From: Bin55 sp963664665
Lineage (GTDB): Bacteria; Pseudomonadota; Gammaproteobacteria; Pseudomonadales; Azotimanducaceae
Reading direction: 5' to 3'
DNA: 64,000 nucleotides
Assembly: GCA_963664665.2 (NCBI GenBank)
Contig: CAXXMH010000004.1
Coordinates: 496,001 to 560,000, forward strand
The notes under the pieces were generated by a model, which saw only the letters and a program-made list of their open reading frames with translations, was not told the origin of the DNA and ran no database searches. The stretch's first letter is position 1, and each line of letters opens with the position of its first letter. Below, piece by piece: positions 9,163-17,101 of the stretch. A program made the position numbers and the translations under genes.

Positions 9163-9455
9163 GCGCATCCTCTCCGCCAGTTGCGATCTAACTCGAGTCT
9201 TGGCATCGTTTTGGAAAATCTGAGAATGCTCTGCGTTCTCAACCGATCCGAATACGCTCGACTCGAGTGTTGACGAGTAGCGACCATGTGGTCACTGTCC
9301 GAAGCAGATATTAACCTCGGGCTCGTGAATTGGACCGATTGACCTAAGTGATTGGCGTAACTTACAGGGGTTTCTTTGAAAAGTTCGTAAATGATTGAAT
9401 AAGCAACGTGATTAAATAGCGTCGTTGCGAGTCATAAGACTTGTAGAACGAGCAG

Positions 9456-10547
9456 ATGGGTGTAACAATGCGAGCACAGCTTTTTAAGAACTGCGCGTAT
9501 CCAGTTCGCGAGACCACCGTCGAGGCGTATGCCAAGGTGTGGGAACGATTGAGTGAAAGTGGTCCGTTCTGGTCAGGTCGTGACCGCATGGCCATCATCC
9601 GTGAAGCGCGTCAAAGCCTCAACTGCGATTTATGTATGCGTCGTTTGGATGCACTCTCACCCAATGCTGTAGAAGGAGATCATGAGACAGTTACTGATCT
9701 GTCGACTAGCGCGGTAGATGTCATCCACCGTATACGAAGTGATCCTGCGCGGATGAGTAAATCTGTGTTTACCAGAGCACTCGCGAACGGCTTGCGTGAT
9801 AGTGAGTACGTTGAACTTATCGGCATCGTTGCTACGTCGGTGGTGATTGATACGCTCCATCAAGGATTAGGGTTAGCTGTACCCGACACATTGACCGGTT
9901 CAGAGAAACCACCGACGGGGCAAGAACCACCGGATGTCATCGACGACGGTGCGTGGGTCCAACTCGCACCCCGTGACGGTAAGTTGAATGAAATCGGTAT
10001 CCCAAGACAAGCGAATATCGTTCGAGCGATGGGGCTTGTCCCGGCGGCGATCGCGCTCTTCTTCACCGTGATGCGTCAAGCGTATTACATCAGCGACCTA
10101 CCCATTTCGATTTCAAGGAGTCAAGCTGAGTTCATCGCGGCACGCGTATCCGCATTGAATCAGTGTTTTTACTGAACGACCATGCATGCCATGCTGCTCC
10201 GTGGGAGCGGCGAGTTTGAACTTCAAGCCGTGATGGACACCGAGATCGATTCAGGCGTAGAGCACGGGCGTCTACTTGGTCAGCTTGTTGACGCGACGAT
10301 TTCTCGAGAATGGGAAACGGTCGCGAATTTGCGAGCTCAGTGTGTCGGGGTCATGGGCGCTCAAAAGACCGTGGACGCGATCGCCGTCGCTTCAGCATTC
10401 AATGGCATCACGAGGATCGCAGACGCGACGGGAATCCCGCTCGATTCGGGTCCTGCAGAAGCGACGGCTTCGATGCGGTCACAACTCGCGATCGACGACT
10501 TTGCGTATAGCGAAAAATCACGTAAGTACGACTACGTTACGACATAA
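9456..10547 (+). CDS. AhpD/CMD-like protein with in-frame UGA: candidate selenoprotein
   Basis: The reading frame is interrupted once, by TGA at 10173-10175, and continues in the same frame to 10547 (363 residues with Sec at 240). Around the UGA the protein reads AEFIAARVSALNQCFY-U-TTMHAMLLR, the AhpD/carboxymuconolactone decarboxylase motif. E225, C237, U240 and H244 match the E118-C130-C133-H137 spacing of mycobacterial AhpD, with Sec in place of the second Cys. A hairpin at 10193-10211 suits a bacterial SECIS. The 3' part has a typical CMD continuation (VDAIAVASAFNGITRIADATGIPLD) and no ribosome binding site of its own. The N-terminal half carries a second CxxC (C57DLC60). It is likely a thiol/selenol redox enzyme or peroxidase partner. 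The start may be 9456 or 9468. The alternative is a nonsense mutation. Confidence 0.8.
10193..10211 (+). promoter_or_regulatory. Candidate bacterial SECIS hairpin
   Basis: 5' arm GCTGCTCC (10193-10200), loop GTG (10201-10203), 3' arm GGAGCGGC (10204-10211): eight consecutive pairs, one of them G-U. The loop begins 26 nt after the UGA. That position, the short loop and G-U at the loop start agree with the published bacterial SECIS consensus (apical loop about 16-37 nt downstream of UGA, G among the first loop bases). I found it by hand pairing, not by energy calculation. Confidence 0.68.
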
Positions 10548-10572
10548 GCGACGAGAGGGGTATTCACAGTCA

Positions 10573-11718
10573 ATGCGTTGCATTACGTTTGCGCTTTTGG
10601 GTGTGATGCTCGCGGGTTGTTCGCAGGCTCAATCCGACGCGAACGGAGATGATGAAAACGCATTAGCGTGTGAGGTGTTGGACTACACCGTAAGCGACGA
10701 TCCGGCGGCAGTATCGGTCACTGCAGCTGCGGTTAGATGGCTGACATCACTTGACGAAAGCATGACACAACGAGTTCGCTATTGCCTTGGCGATCGTGAA
10801 ATGCACTCGTGGACGAACGTACCTGGCACGCGTTCGGGCGGGATCGAACTTCGCGAGATGTCTAGAGACCAGCAAGAGCTCGCGTGGAATGTGGTTTCGA
10901 AATTTATGAGCGAATCCGGTCTCGTTAAAGCCAGACTCATTGCCAATGAAATCACACAAGCGGCTCGCGCGACACCACTCGGGTCCCACACGGTTGCGAT
11001 CTTCGGCGATCCTCGGCAAGATGGGGCGTGGGGATTCCAAGTCGACGGGCATCATCTTGCGCTTAACTTCCTCGTTCAGGAAGCCGATGTCATTCTGGCG
11101 CCAGCTTTCCTGGGTGCCCAGCCGCTCAGCGTGAATGGTGGCGCACCGTTATTCGATGAGTCGCGACTTGGAAGAGATCTGATTGCCGCATTCACCAAGG
11201 AGGAACGCACCCGAGCGAAGCAGGATGCGCTCATTGGAAGGGACGTATTAGTAGGTTCTGGACGTGGACAGCAGGATCAAGGACGCAGTTACGATGTATC
11301 GCGATTTAATGGCGTCGGAATGGAAATTGGTGCACTTTCAAATCAATCCGCGAATCTTGTCAATGACCTGGTTGACGAATATGTCAATAATCTGGCGGAA
11401 CCCTTTGCGGGGCGCGTGCGATCGACGGTAGACGAGGAACTTGAGAAAGGGTTCGTGGTTTTCGACAATCGCGGTGACGACATTTATTACCGAATATTCG
11501 TTCCCGACCGCGTTCTTATCGAATACAACGACATCCGTTCCGATCACGTGCACACGATCTTGCGATTGCTTGGTGAAGAACCGTATACCGATTACGGTGC
11601 ATACGCGCACTCAGATCTAACGCCGCGAACGATTGCAGAACATTACCAAACTGCGTCGCATCATCAAGTCGCGTACTCGGTAGTGAATACAACCAATGGC
11701 AAAGCCGATCTAAAGTAA
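10573..11718 (+). CDS. DUF3500 family lipoprotein
   Basis: A 381-residue protein matching the DUF3500 pattern: long alpha/beta secreted protein with LRE-type N-terminal region, QVDGHHLALNF (about 160) and late EYNDIRSDHVHTILR. The signal peptide ends in a lipobox LAGC at residues 14-17, so it should be a membrane lipoprotein. The start is ATG 10573, with GAGAGGGG 14 nt upstream; the frame stays open further upstream but that extension overlaps the AhpD-like gene and lacks the signal peptide. It follows the AhpD-like gene by 25 bp and precedes the enolase-superfamily gene by 9 bp, so a three-gene operon is likely. The biochemical function of DUF3500 is not established to my knowledge. Confidence 0.8.
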   Translation: MRCITFALLGVMLAGCSQAQSDANGDDENALACEVLDYTVSDDPAAVSVTAAAVRWLTSLDESMTQRVRYCLGDREMHSWTNVPGTRSGGIELREMSRDQQELAWNVVSKFMSESGLVKARLIANEITQAARATPLGSHTVAIFGDPRQDGAWGFQVDGHHLALNFLVQEADVILAPAFLGAQPLSVNGGAPLFDESRLGRDLIAAFTKEERTRAKQDALIGRDVLVGSGRGQQDQGRSYDVSRFNGVGMEIGALSNQSANLVNDLVDEYVNNLAEPFAGRVRSTVDEELEKGFVVFDNRGDDIYYRIFVPDRVLIEYNDIRSDHVHTILRLLGEEPYTDYGAYAHSDLTPRTIAEHYQTASHHQVAYSVVNTTNGKADLK

Positions 11719-11727
11719 AGGAAATCC

Positions 11728-12948
11728 ATGAAGATAACGGGATTGGAAACGTTTGTCGTCGACGCTGGCTGGCGACCATGGTCGTTCGTCGCTGTACGAA
11801 CCGACGAAGGCATTACGGGTTACGGTGAATGCTCTGACGGGCGGCTGCCGTATAGCGTAGTAGGCACCGCGGAAGAGCTCCAGACTATCCTGCTAGGAAA
11901 AGATCCAAGACCGGTTGAGCAACGGTACTGGGATATGTATCGTGTGGCTCGGCAAAGTCCGGGTGGGATCGCTGCGAAAGCGATTGCCGGCATTGAACTC
12001 GCACTGTGGGACATCAAAGCTAAAGCGCTTGGAGTACCAGTCTACGAACTAGTCGGAGGACCGATGCGCACGCGTCAACGCGTGTATTGGTCACACTGTG
12101 GCAGTTCACGAGCCGGAAACTGGGAAATCATCGGTGCACCTCCCTTGCAAACGTGGCGGGACGTTACCGCTCTAGGTAAGGAGGTCGTGGAGCGAGGTTT
12201 TACTGCGCTTAAGACGAACATCATTTTTCCAGGGGAGGTCGCGCGAACTTATCGACCAGGGTTTGGTGGCGGCGAAGGTACGACCGATGGCACGATCACC
12301 AATTCCCTGTTAGATCACATCCGTACTCAGATCGGGACGTTCCGAGACGCAGTCGGTCCGAATGTTGACATCGCACTGGATTTGAACTTCAACTTTCGCG
12401 TCGAAGCGGCAACACGGATATGCCGGGTGCTTGAAGACCTCAACATGATGTGGGTCGAGATTGACATGTACGAACCCGCAGGATTGCGCGAGATCCGTGA
12501 CGCCGTGCGCGTGCCAGTTTGTTCAGGCGAGAATCTGTTTACGAATAAAGAATATCGACGCTACTTTGAGGCGCGTGCGATGGATGTCTGTATGGTTGAC
12601 GTGCCTTGGAATGGCTTTGCAAACTCCAAACGCGTGGTTGAGATGGCGGAGACTTTTGAAGTCAATTGTGCGCCTCACAACTACTACTCACACCTATCGA
12701 CCTTACATTCACTGCATCTTTGTGCCGTTTCCCCAAACATCAGAATTTGTGAGATCGACATTGACGATGTACCGTGGAAGGACGATCTAATCACCGAGCC
12801 GCTAGAGATTGAGCAAGGAAGTGCACTCATACCATCTCGCCCTGGATGGGGCGCCGATTTAAACGAGGACGTAGCAAAATCACATGTGTGGGAGCGCGGC
12901 AGACCACCGGGATACACCGCGTATTCGACTTCACGGAAAAACAGCTAA
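11728..12948 (+). CDS. Mandelate racemase / muconate lactonizing enzyme family (enolase superfamily)
   Basis: A 406-residue enolase-superfamily enzyme, probably an acid-sugar dehydratase. The N-terminal capping domain includes TDEGITGYGECSDG and IAGIELALWDIKAKALGVPVYELVGG. Metal ligands are placed by motif at D218 (ALDLNFNF), E244 (WVEIDMYEP) and E268 (CSGENLF), with about 25-residue spacing as in the family. The late HNYYSHLS likely supplies the catalytic histidine. RBS AAAGGAAA precedes ATG 11728. It abuts the DUF3500 gene, suggesting co-expression in use of a sugar acid or related compound. Confidence 0.87.
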   Translation: MKITGLETFVVDAGWRPWSFVAVRTDEGITGYGECSDGRLPYSVVGTAEELQTILLGKDPRPVEQRYWDMYRVARQSPGGIAAKAIAGIELALWDIKAKALGVPVYELVGGPMRTRQRVYWSHCGSSRAGNWEIIGAPPLQTWRDVTALGKEVVERGFTALKTNIIFPGEVARTYRPGFGGGEGTTDGTITNSLLDHIRTQIGTFRDAVGPNVDIALDLNFNFRVEAATRICRVLEDLNMMWVEIDMYEPAGLREIRDAVRVPVCSGENLFTNKEYRRYFEARAMDVCMVDVPWNGFANSKRVVEMAETFEVNCAPHNYYSHLSTLHSLHLCAVSPNIRICEIDIDDVPWKDDLITEPLEIEQGSALIPSRPGWGADLNEDVAKSHVWERGRPPGYTAYSTSRKNS

Positions 12949-13100
12949 TTGTTAAACTTGATGGTGAAGTGTCGCATCGTGAATGTTGAATTGGGTCTGT
13001 AGAGGAATTGCGATAAATGGACTGGTTTGACAGGTGTAGAGTTCCGCGAGTTCGAGCAGACTAGTAGAGCGACATTTAGACGATTTAGAGGAATGAAGGC

Positions 13101-13607
13101 ATGGCGGGAAGAAGCCTAAACAAAGTTCAACTGATAGGTAATTTGGGGAGGGATCCTGAGATTCGCTACATGCAGAGCGGTAATTCCATGACGACGTTTA
13201 GCATTGCGACAGGCAAGACTTGGACGGATCAATCGACGAATCAACGTCGGGAACGGACCGATTGGCATAACATCGTTTGTTGGGGTAGGCTAGCCGAAGT
13301 AGCGAGTCAGTATCTGCGTAAAGGAAGTCACGTTTACGTTGAAGGGGAATTACAGACGCGACAGTTTGAACGTGAAGGGCAGACCCATTACCGCACCGAA
13401 GTGAACTGTCGGGAAATGATCATGCTCGATAGAGCGGACGCTAGTGCGGGGCCAGCTAACACACAATACGACCGGCCAGCGCCAACGGGTGGTCGTGGTG
13501 GCAATGTCGATCGCTCTCAGCCTGCACAGCAGTCGTTTGGTGGTGGTGAAAGCAGCGCTGCCGATTCTGATGTCGGGTCGGATTTGGATGACGATCTACC
13601 GTTTTAG
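13101..13607 (+). CDS. ssb: Single-stranded DNA-binding protein
   Basis: A 168-residue SSB. The OB-fold N-terminus (LNKVQLIGNLGRDPEIRYMQ and WHNIVCWGRLAEVASQYLRKG) is followed by a Gly/Ser/Gln-rich linker and the acidic tail DDDLPF, which binds partner proteins such as exonuclease I and RecO. It is essential for replication and repair. A TTGACA at 13027-13032 could be a -35 box, but I see no good -10 at the right distance. Its stop codon overlaps the stop of the convergent VOC gene by four bases. Confidence 0.97.
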   Translation: MAGRSLNKVQLIGNLGRDPEIRYMQSGNSMTTFSIATGKTWTDQSTNQRRERTDWHNIVCWGRLAEVASQYLRKGSHVYVEGELQTRQFEREGQTHYRTEVNCREMIMLDRADASAGPANTQYDRPAPTGGRGGNVDRSQPAQQSFGGGESSAADSDVGSDLDDDLPF

Positions 13608-14005
13608 CGGTCTGTTGGATAGCAGATAAACTCGACCAAGTTTAGATCCGGGTCGCGTACGTAGATACTCATCCCGGTGCCAGCGCCACCTGAACGTTCG
13701 ACAGGACCTTCGATCACTTCGACGTCTAGACGTTTGATGATCTCTAGCAAGTTTCGCTGACTAGATTTCCAGACGAAACAGAAGTCGCCACAGCCTGGTA
13801 TGGCTTCAGGACCGCGAAGGGTAAACCTTGGGTTCTGCCACAGCGAAGGAGCGTGGAAATTGAGCTTTTGGTTCGCCAAGGTAACGGCGTACAAACGGGG
13901 TGCGTTCGACGCGTCCCAGCCGAATCCGAAGGCTTCATAGAACAATCGCATCGCATCAATATTGACGATCGGGATCGCTACGTGATCGATTGCGTCTACA
14001 GCCAA
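13604..14005 (-). CDS. VOC family protein (glyoxalase/bleomycin resistance fold)
   Basis: About 133 residues with a vicinal-oxygen-chelate pattern: AIDHVAIPIVNIDAMRLFYEAFGF, NFHAPS, and C-terminal GTGMSIYVRDPDLNLVEFICYP, where the final E is the usual metal ligand. The frame is open up to 14101, but that would bury 96 bp inside uppP, so I place the start at TTG 14005. That gives a 10-bp overlap with uppP and a conserved-length product. The two are probably co-transcribed. Substrate unknown. Confidence 0.8.
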   Translation of the reverse strand: MAVDAIDHVAIPIVNIDAMRLFYEAFGFGWDASNAPRLYAVTLANQKLNFHAPSLWQNPRFTLRGPEAIPGCGDFCFVWKSSQRNLLEIIKRLDVEVIEGPVERSGGAGTGMSIYVRDPDLNLVEFICYPTDR

Positions 14006-14814
14006 AGCATTAGTCCAAGCAGAACACCGATCGCAAGTCGATAAACAACGAAAGGCCACATGCCGATTTTTTCGATTACTTTCAGGAAAAAGTCGATGCA
14101 TAAGTATGCGCTGATGGCTGCGACGACGAAGCCGATACCGAATCGTTGCATGTCAAATGTCACCTCGAGCTGGTTCAAGTCGTAGATGGTTAACACGAAT
14201 GCGCCGAAAATGACTGGAATTGCGAGAAGAAAGGAGAATGTTGCTGCTTGAGTCCTTCCGAGACCGAGCAATAAAGCTGCGGTGATGGTGACCCCGGATC
14301 GCGAAGTGCCGGGTATCAACGCGAAAATTTGCGCGCACCCGATCGCGAACGCGACGAAATAACCGAGATTCGTGTCGGCGAATACGTATCCTCTCGCTTG
14401 TAGCCGACTGGTTCGCCAATCTGCCATACCAAGTAGCACGCCGAAGAGTATGGTTGCAACAACGATAATCGACAGGTTGCGTGTTGCGGCAGCGACATCC
14501 TCTCGAAAGAGGAATCCTGCGATAAGGACCGGCACGGTTGCGATGATTAACTTCACAGCAAGGTCAAGGTCGTCGTTAGATTGACCGCTTCTGAGACTCT
14601 TGAAGGTTCCAGTAGCTAAGTTGACTAACCTCTGACGGAAGTACGTTACGACTGCGAGCAAAGATCCTGCGTGGACGGCGACATCGAAGTGAAGCCCCTG
14701 ATCTTCCCAGCCGAGCAGCAACGACGGAAGTTGGATGTGGGCAGAACTTGAAATGGGCAGAAATTCCGTAATGCCTTGGATAAGCGCGATGCAGATCGTC
14801 TGCAGCGTTTCCAC
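13996..14814 (-). CDS. uppP: Undecaprenyl-diphosphatase UppP (BacA)
   Basis: A 272-residue integral membrane phosphatase. It recycles undecaprenyl pyrophosphate to the lipid carrier for peptidoglycan synthesis. The family signature GITEFLPISSSAH is at residues 14-26, and IPGTSRSGVTITAALLLGLGR at about 167-187 supplies the phosphate-binding arginine/serine motif. Multiple transmembrane helices are evident. Length is normal. It is transcribed divergently from the LON-domain gene. Confidence 0.95.
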   Translation of the reverse strand: METLQTICIALIQGITEFLPISSSAHIQLPSLLLGWEDQGLHFDVAVHAGSLLAVVTYFRQRLVNLATGTFKSLRSGQSNDDLDLAVKLIIATVPVLIAGFLFREDVAAATRNLSIIVVATILFGVLLGMADWRTSRLQARGYVFADTNLGYFVAFAIGCAQIFALIPGTSRSGVTITAALLLGLGRTQAATFSFLLAIPVIFGAFVLTIYDLNQLEVTFDMQRFGIGFVVAAISAYLCIDFFLKVIEKIGMWPFVVYRLAIGVLLGLMLWL

Positions 14815-14873
14815 GTATCTATATTGCTGTCGGACAAAGAGTTCCGATTCTAGCGTTCATTAGGAAGCCAAAC

Positions 14874-15470
14874 ATGCTTGGTTCGTTAACGATCCCGTTA
14901 TTCCCACTTTCAACGGTCTTATTTCGAGGTGGGTACCTACCGCTACACATTTTCGAACCGCGCTATGTTCGAATGATCACTGAATGTCGAGAAGCAGATA
15001 TTGGTTTCGGCGTGGTACTGATCAAGGAAGGAAAGGAAGTACATAGCGGAGTCGAGAACGACATGCCCGCGATTCATCCTGTCGGAACCTTAGCGGAGAT
15101 GGTAGAAGTCGAGGAGTTGCCAGAAAATCGCATAGCGGTAATGGCAATAGGAGGAGCGAAATTCAAAGTTGGCGCAACCTGGGAGGAGCACGATCATCTT
15201 ATGATGGGTGAAGTCACGTTTGTGCCCGATGAACCGACAGGTTCAGTACGTGAAGAGGACGCTGACTTAGTCGCGTTGCTTGAGTACTTCATTGATGCGA
15301 GAGAAATCCCGACTGCTGTTCGCAAGCAAATCGACTTTGAAGATGAACGCGACGTGAGTTTGCGCCTTGCAGATTACTTACCCATCCATAGCGAGGATAA
15401 ACAAAAACTTCTACAGATGGACTCTCCGCGCGTCCGCTTGACGACGATTCGCCAGTGGAGTGACCTTTAG
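14874..15470 (+). CDS. LON peptidase substrate-binding domain protein
   Basis: A 198-residue stand-alone Lon N-terminal (LAN) domain protein. LTIPLFPLSTVLFRGGYLPLHIFEPRY and MITECREADIGFGVVLI are the domain's hallmark. There is no ATPase or protease domain. Such proteins are common next to housekeeping genes in proteobacteria; their role is unclear, possibly substrate recognition. Good ATG with AGGAAGCC upstream. Confidence 0.9.
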   Translation: MLGSLTIPLFPLSTVLFRGGYLPLHIFEPRYVRMITECREADIGFGVVLIKEGKEVHSGVENDMPAIHPVGTLAEMVEVEELPENRIAVMAIGGAKFKVGATWEEHDHLMMGEVTFVPDEPTGSVREEDADLVALLEYFIDAREIPTAVRKQIDFEDERDVSLRLADYLPIHSEDKQKLLQMDSPRVRLTTIRQWSDL

Positions 15471-15545
15471 GCGTCGGCCGGTTAACGACATTGGACGCTG
15501 CCTACTTCGAAGTGGGTCAAACCGTCAATACAAATGATCGTTGAA

Positions 15546-16658
15546 TCAGGTGCCAGTCGCGATGTCTGCTATCTGTTGTCCGTGCGTGGGGAAAGTCGGC
15601 ATGTACTTGAATTCTGGGTCCGCTAGAGCCTTACGGCGTATATCGAGCATTTCCTGCCACGTTGATCGCAACCCGTGAGGTGCTGGAGGTAAATCGTGCT
15701 CAATCGCACGTCGAAGCTTCGGTAGATTGAAAAAGGGTACCGCTGGGTACATATGGTGCTCAAGGTGGTATTGCATATTCCAGTAGTAAAAAGCAGGCAA
15801 CCACGAACACGTGAAGGTTCGCGTGTTCGTACGGAAATCAGGTATGTCAGAGTTCAGTCCGTAATGCTGCGGCAATCCACAGAGGAATCCCAGCCATCCG
15901 CAGTAGAAAGTACCGAACGTCAGCACGACGATCAGAAACCAATGACCTGTGGCAATGAATATCAGGGCTAACGACGTGTGCCCGACAAGCAGGATGCGTG
16001 CCCAACGACGATGCCGCGTGCGAAGGCGCTTGTTTGATGCGGGGAGCACATGTTGATACCAGTCACCAGACACGCGACCATTTGCATGCCGCCATACAAG
16101 CTTGATGCGATTCCATGTCGTTTGAGGATTCCACGCTAACAATCCGAGCCAAACCCGCCAACGACGGAGCGAGAACCGAATCGGGAGTAACACCTCCCCG
16201 TCGTACTCGTGGTGGCATGTTGCGCGATGGTGTATCGCATGACTTTCCTGATACCAGATGAAATCCGACCAACTAATGAACGCGTACAAACGCTCAAAGA
16301 AATGGTTTAGCCAGCGAGTCTTGAACACGGTACGATGTTGTAGTTCGTGGATCGCTATCAAACCCATGAAAGGGCCGATCGTACCGTGAATAAACAGCAC
16401 GACGATCAGCAAAGGCGTAGTCCAATACCAATTGGAGAACGAGATCTGTAGGTATGTGAAGTACGCAAGCGCTGCGGTTGCGAAAAACAGACCGAGATGT
16501 AAGCATGTCTGAATCCAACCACGAAGATCGCTTCGCTGCATGAGGTCGGCGAGCTTCTTGCGATCAATCGGGCTTCGGTACCAGTCAACGTCTGGGTTTG
16601 GGTTAAACCGACCTATTTCGCCCAGCGGTGTCGCTGACGTTTTCGACATGTAGTCCAT
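15546..16658 (-). CDS. Fatty acid desaturase family membrane di-iron enzyme
   Basis: A 370-residue integral membrane desaturase or hydroxylase. Three histidine clusters for the di-iron centre are present: H104ELQH108, H140AIHH144 and YHLEHHMYPAVPFFNLP near residue 297. Two hydrophobic helix pairs flank them. This is consistent with desaturation or hydroxylation of lipid acyl chains or sterol/carotenoid-like substrates; the class cannot be fixed by eye. In-frame starts at 16658 and 16649 are possible (Met1 and Met4); neither has a strong ribosome binding site. Confidence 0.88.
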   Translation of the reverse strand: MDYMSKTSATPLGEIGRFNPNPDVDWYRSPIDRKKLADLMQRSDLRGWIQTCLHLGLFFATAALAYFTYLQISFSNWYWTTPLLIVVLFIHGTIGPFMGLIAIHELQHRTVFKTRWLNHFFERLYAFISWSDFIWYQESHAIHHRATCHHEYDGEVLLPIRFSLRRWRVWLGLLAWNPQTTWNRIKLVWRHANGRVSGDWYQHVLPASNKRLRTRHRRWARILLVGHTSLALIFIATGHWFLIVVLTFGTFYCGWLGFLCGLPQHYGLNSDIPDFRTNTRTFTCSWLPAFYYWNMQYHLEHHMYPAVPFFNLPKLRRAIEHDLPPAPHGLRSTWQEMLDIRRKALADPEFKYMPTFPTHGQQIADIATGT

Positions 16659-17101
16659 CGCATTGCTTGAGACGAGAAGGATACATACAGACTTTGAAAT
16701 CCGAAGCTTATTGCTTTAGTGTGTTGCTGTCACATGTGGGTCATTGAACCGTTGCGTTCCAAGAAAAGCACTTCTCAACGAGAACACCGTTCAACTGTCT
16801 AGTTCGACACCAAATTGATGCTGAGTCTAAAGACTGTGAATGTATGTTTGTGGTTGTCTTGATGTCTTGACGACGAACCGCTTGAATTACGCGATACGAC
16901 TAATAAGTATTGTCACAAGAATTTCGAGAACGATATAAGAAATTCGAAAAATAACAGCAGAACGCAACTTTACAAATATAGTTAGTAATTAACATATGAA
17001 AATTCGTACGGAGGAACTCTTGTTTTAATATAAATCATTTCTGTCGCGAAGTAACCAAGACAGAGTCTCTAATACACATCCTTTTTTCTATAATCTCGCA
17101 C
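16659..17101. other. AT-rich intergenic region upstream of proA
   Basis: About 440 bp without a supported gene, noticeably AT-rich from 16890 to 17040. It separates the desaturase (minus) from proA (plus) and should hold both promoters. No tRNA or clear hairpin was seen. Confidence 0.5.
17089..17094 (+). promoter_or_regulatory. Candidate -10 box of a leaderless proA promoter
   Basis: A perfect TATAAT ends 7 bp before the proA ATG at 17102. The predicted transcription start therefore coincides with or lies next to the A of the ATG. There is no Shine-Dalgarno sequence in CTCGCAC before the ATG. The -35 region is weak. Confidence 0.45.

Noticed and set aside
10182..10547. Separate 121-residue gene after the UGA
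   Set aside because: Same frame as the preceding gene, no ribosome binding site, starts within the AhpD motif immediately after the UGA and lacks the catalytic Cys; better explained as the 3' part of one recoded gene.
10276..10572. N-terminal extension of the DUF3500 lipoprotein
   Set aside because: It would overlap the AhpD-like gene by about 270 bp and place the signal peptide and lipobox in the middle of the protein.
14006..14101. Longer VOC protein start inside uppP
   Set aside because: The extra 32 residues are not VOC-like and overlap conserved uppP coding sequence.
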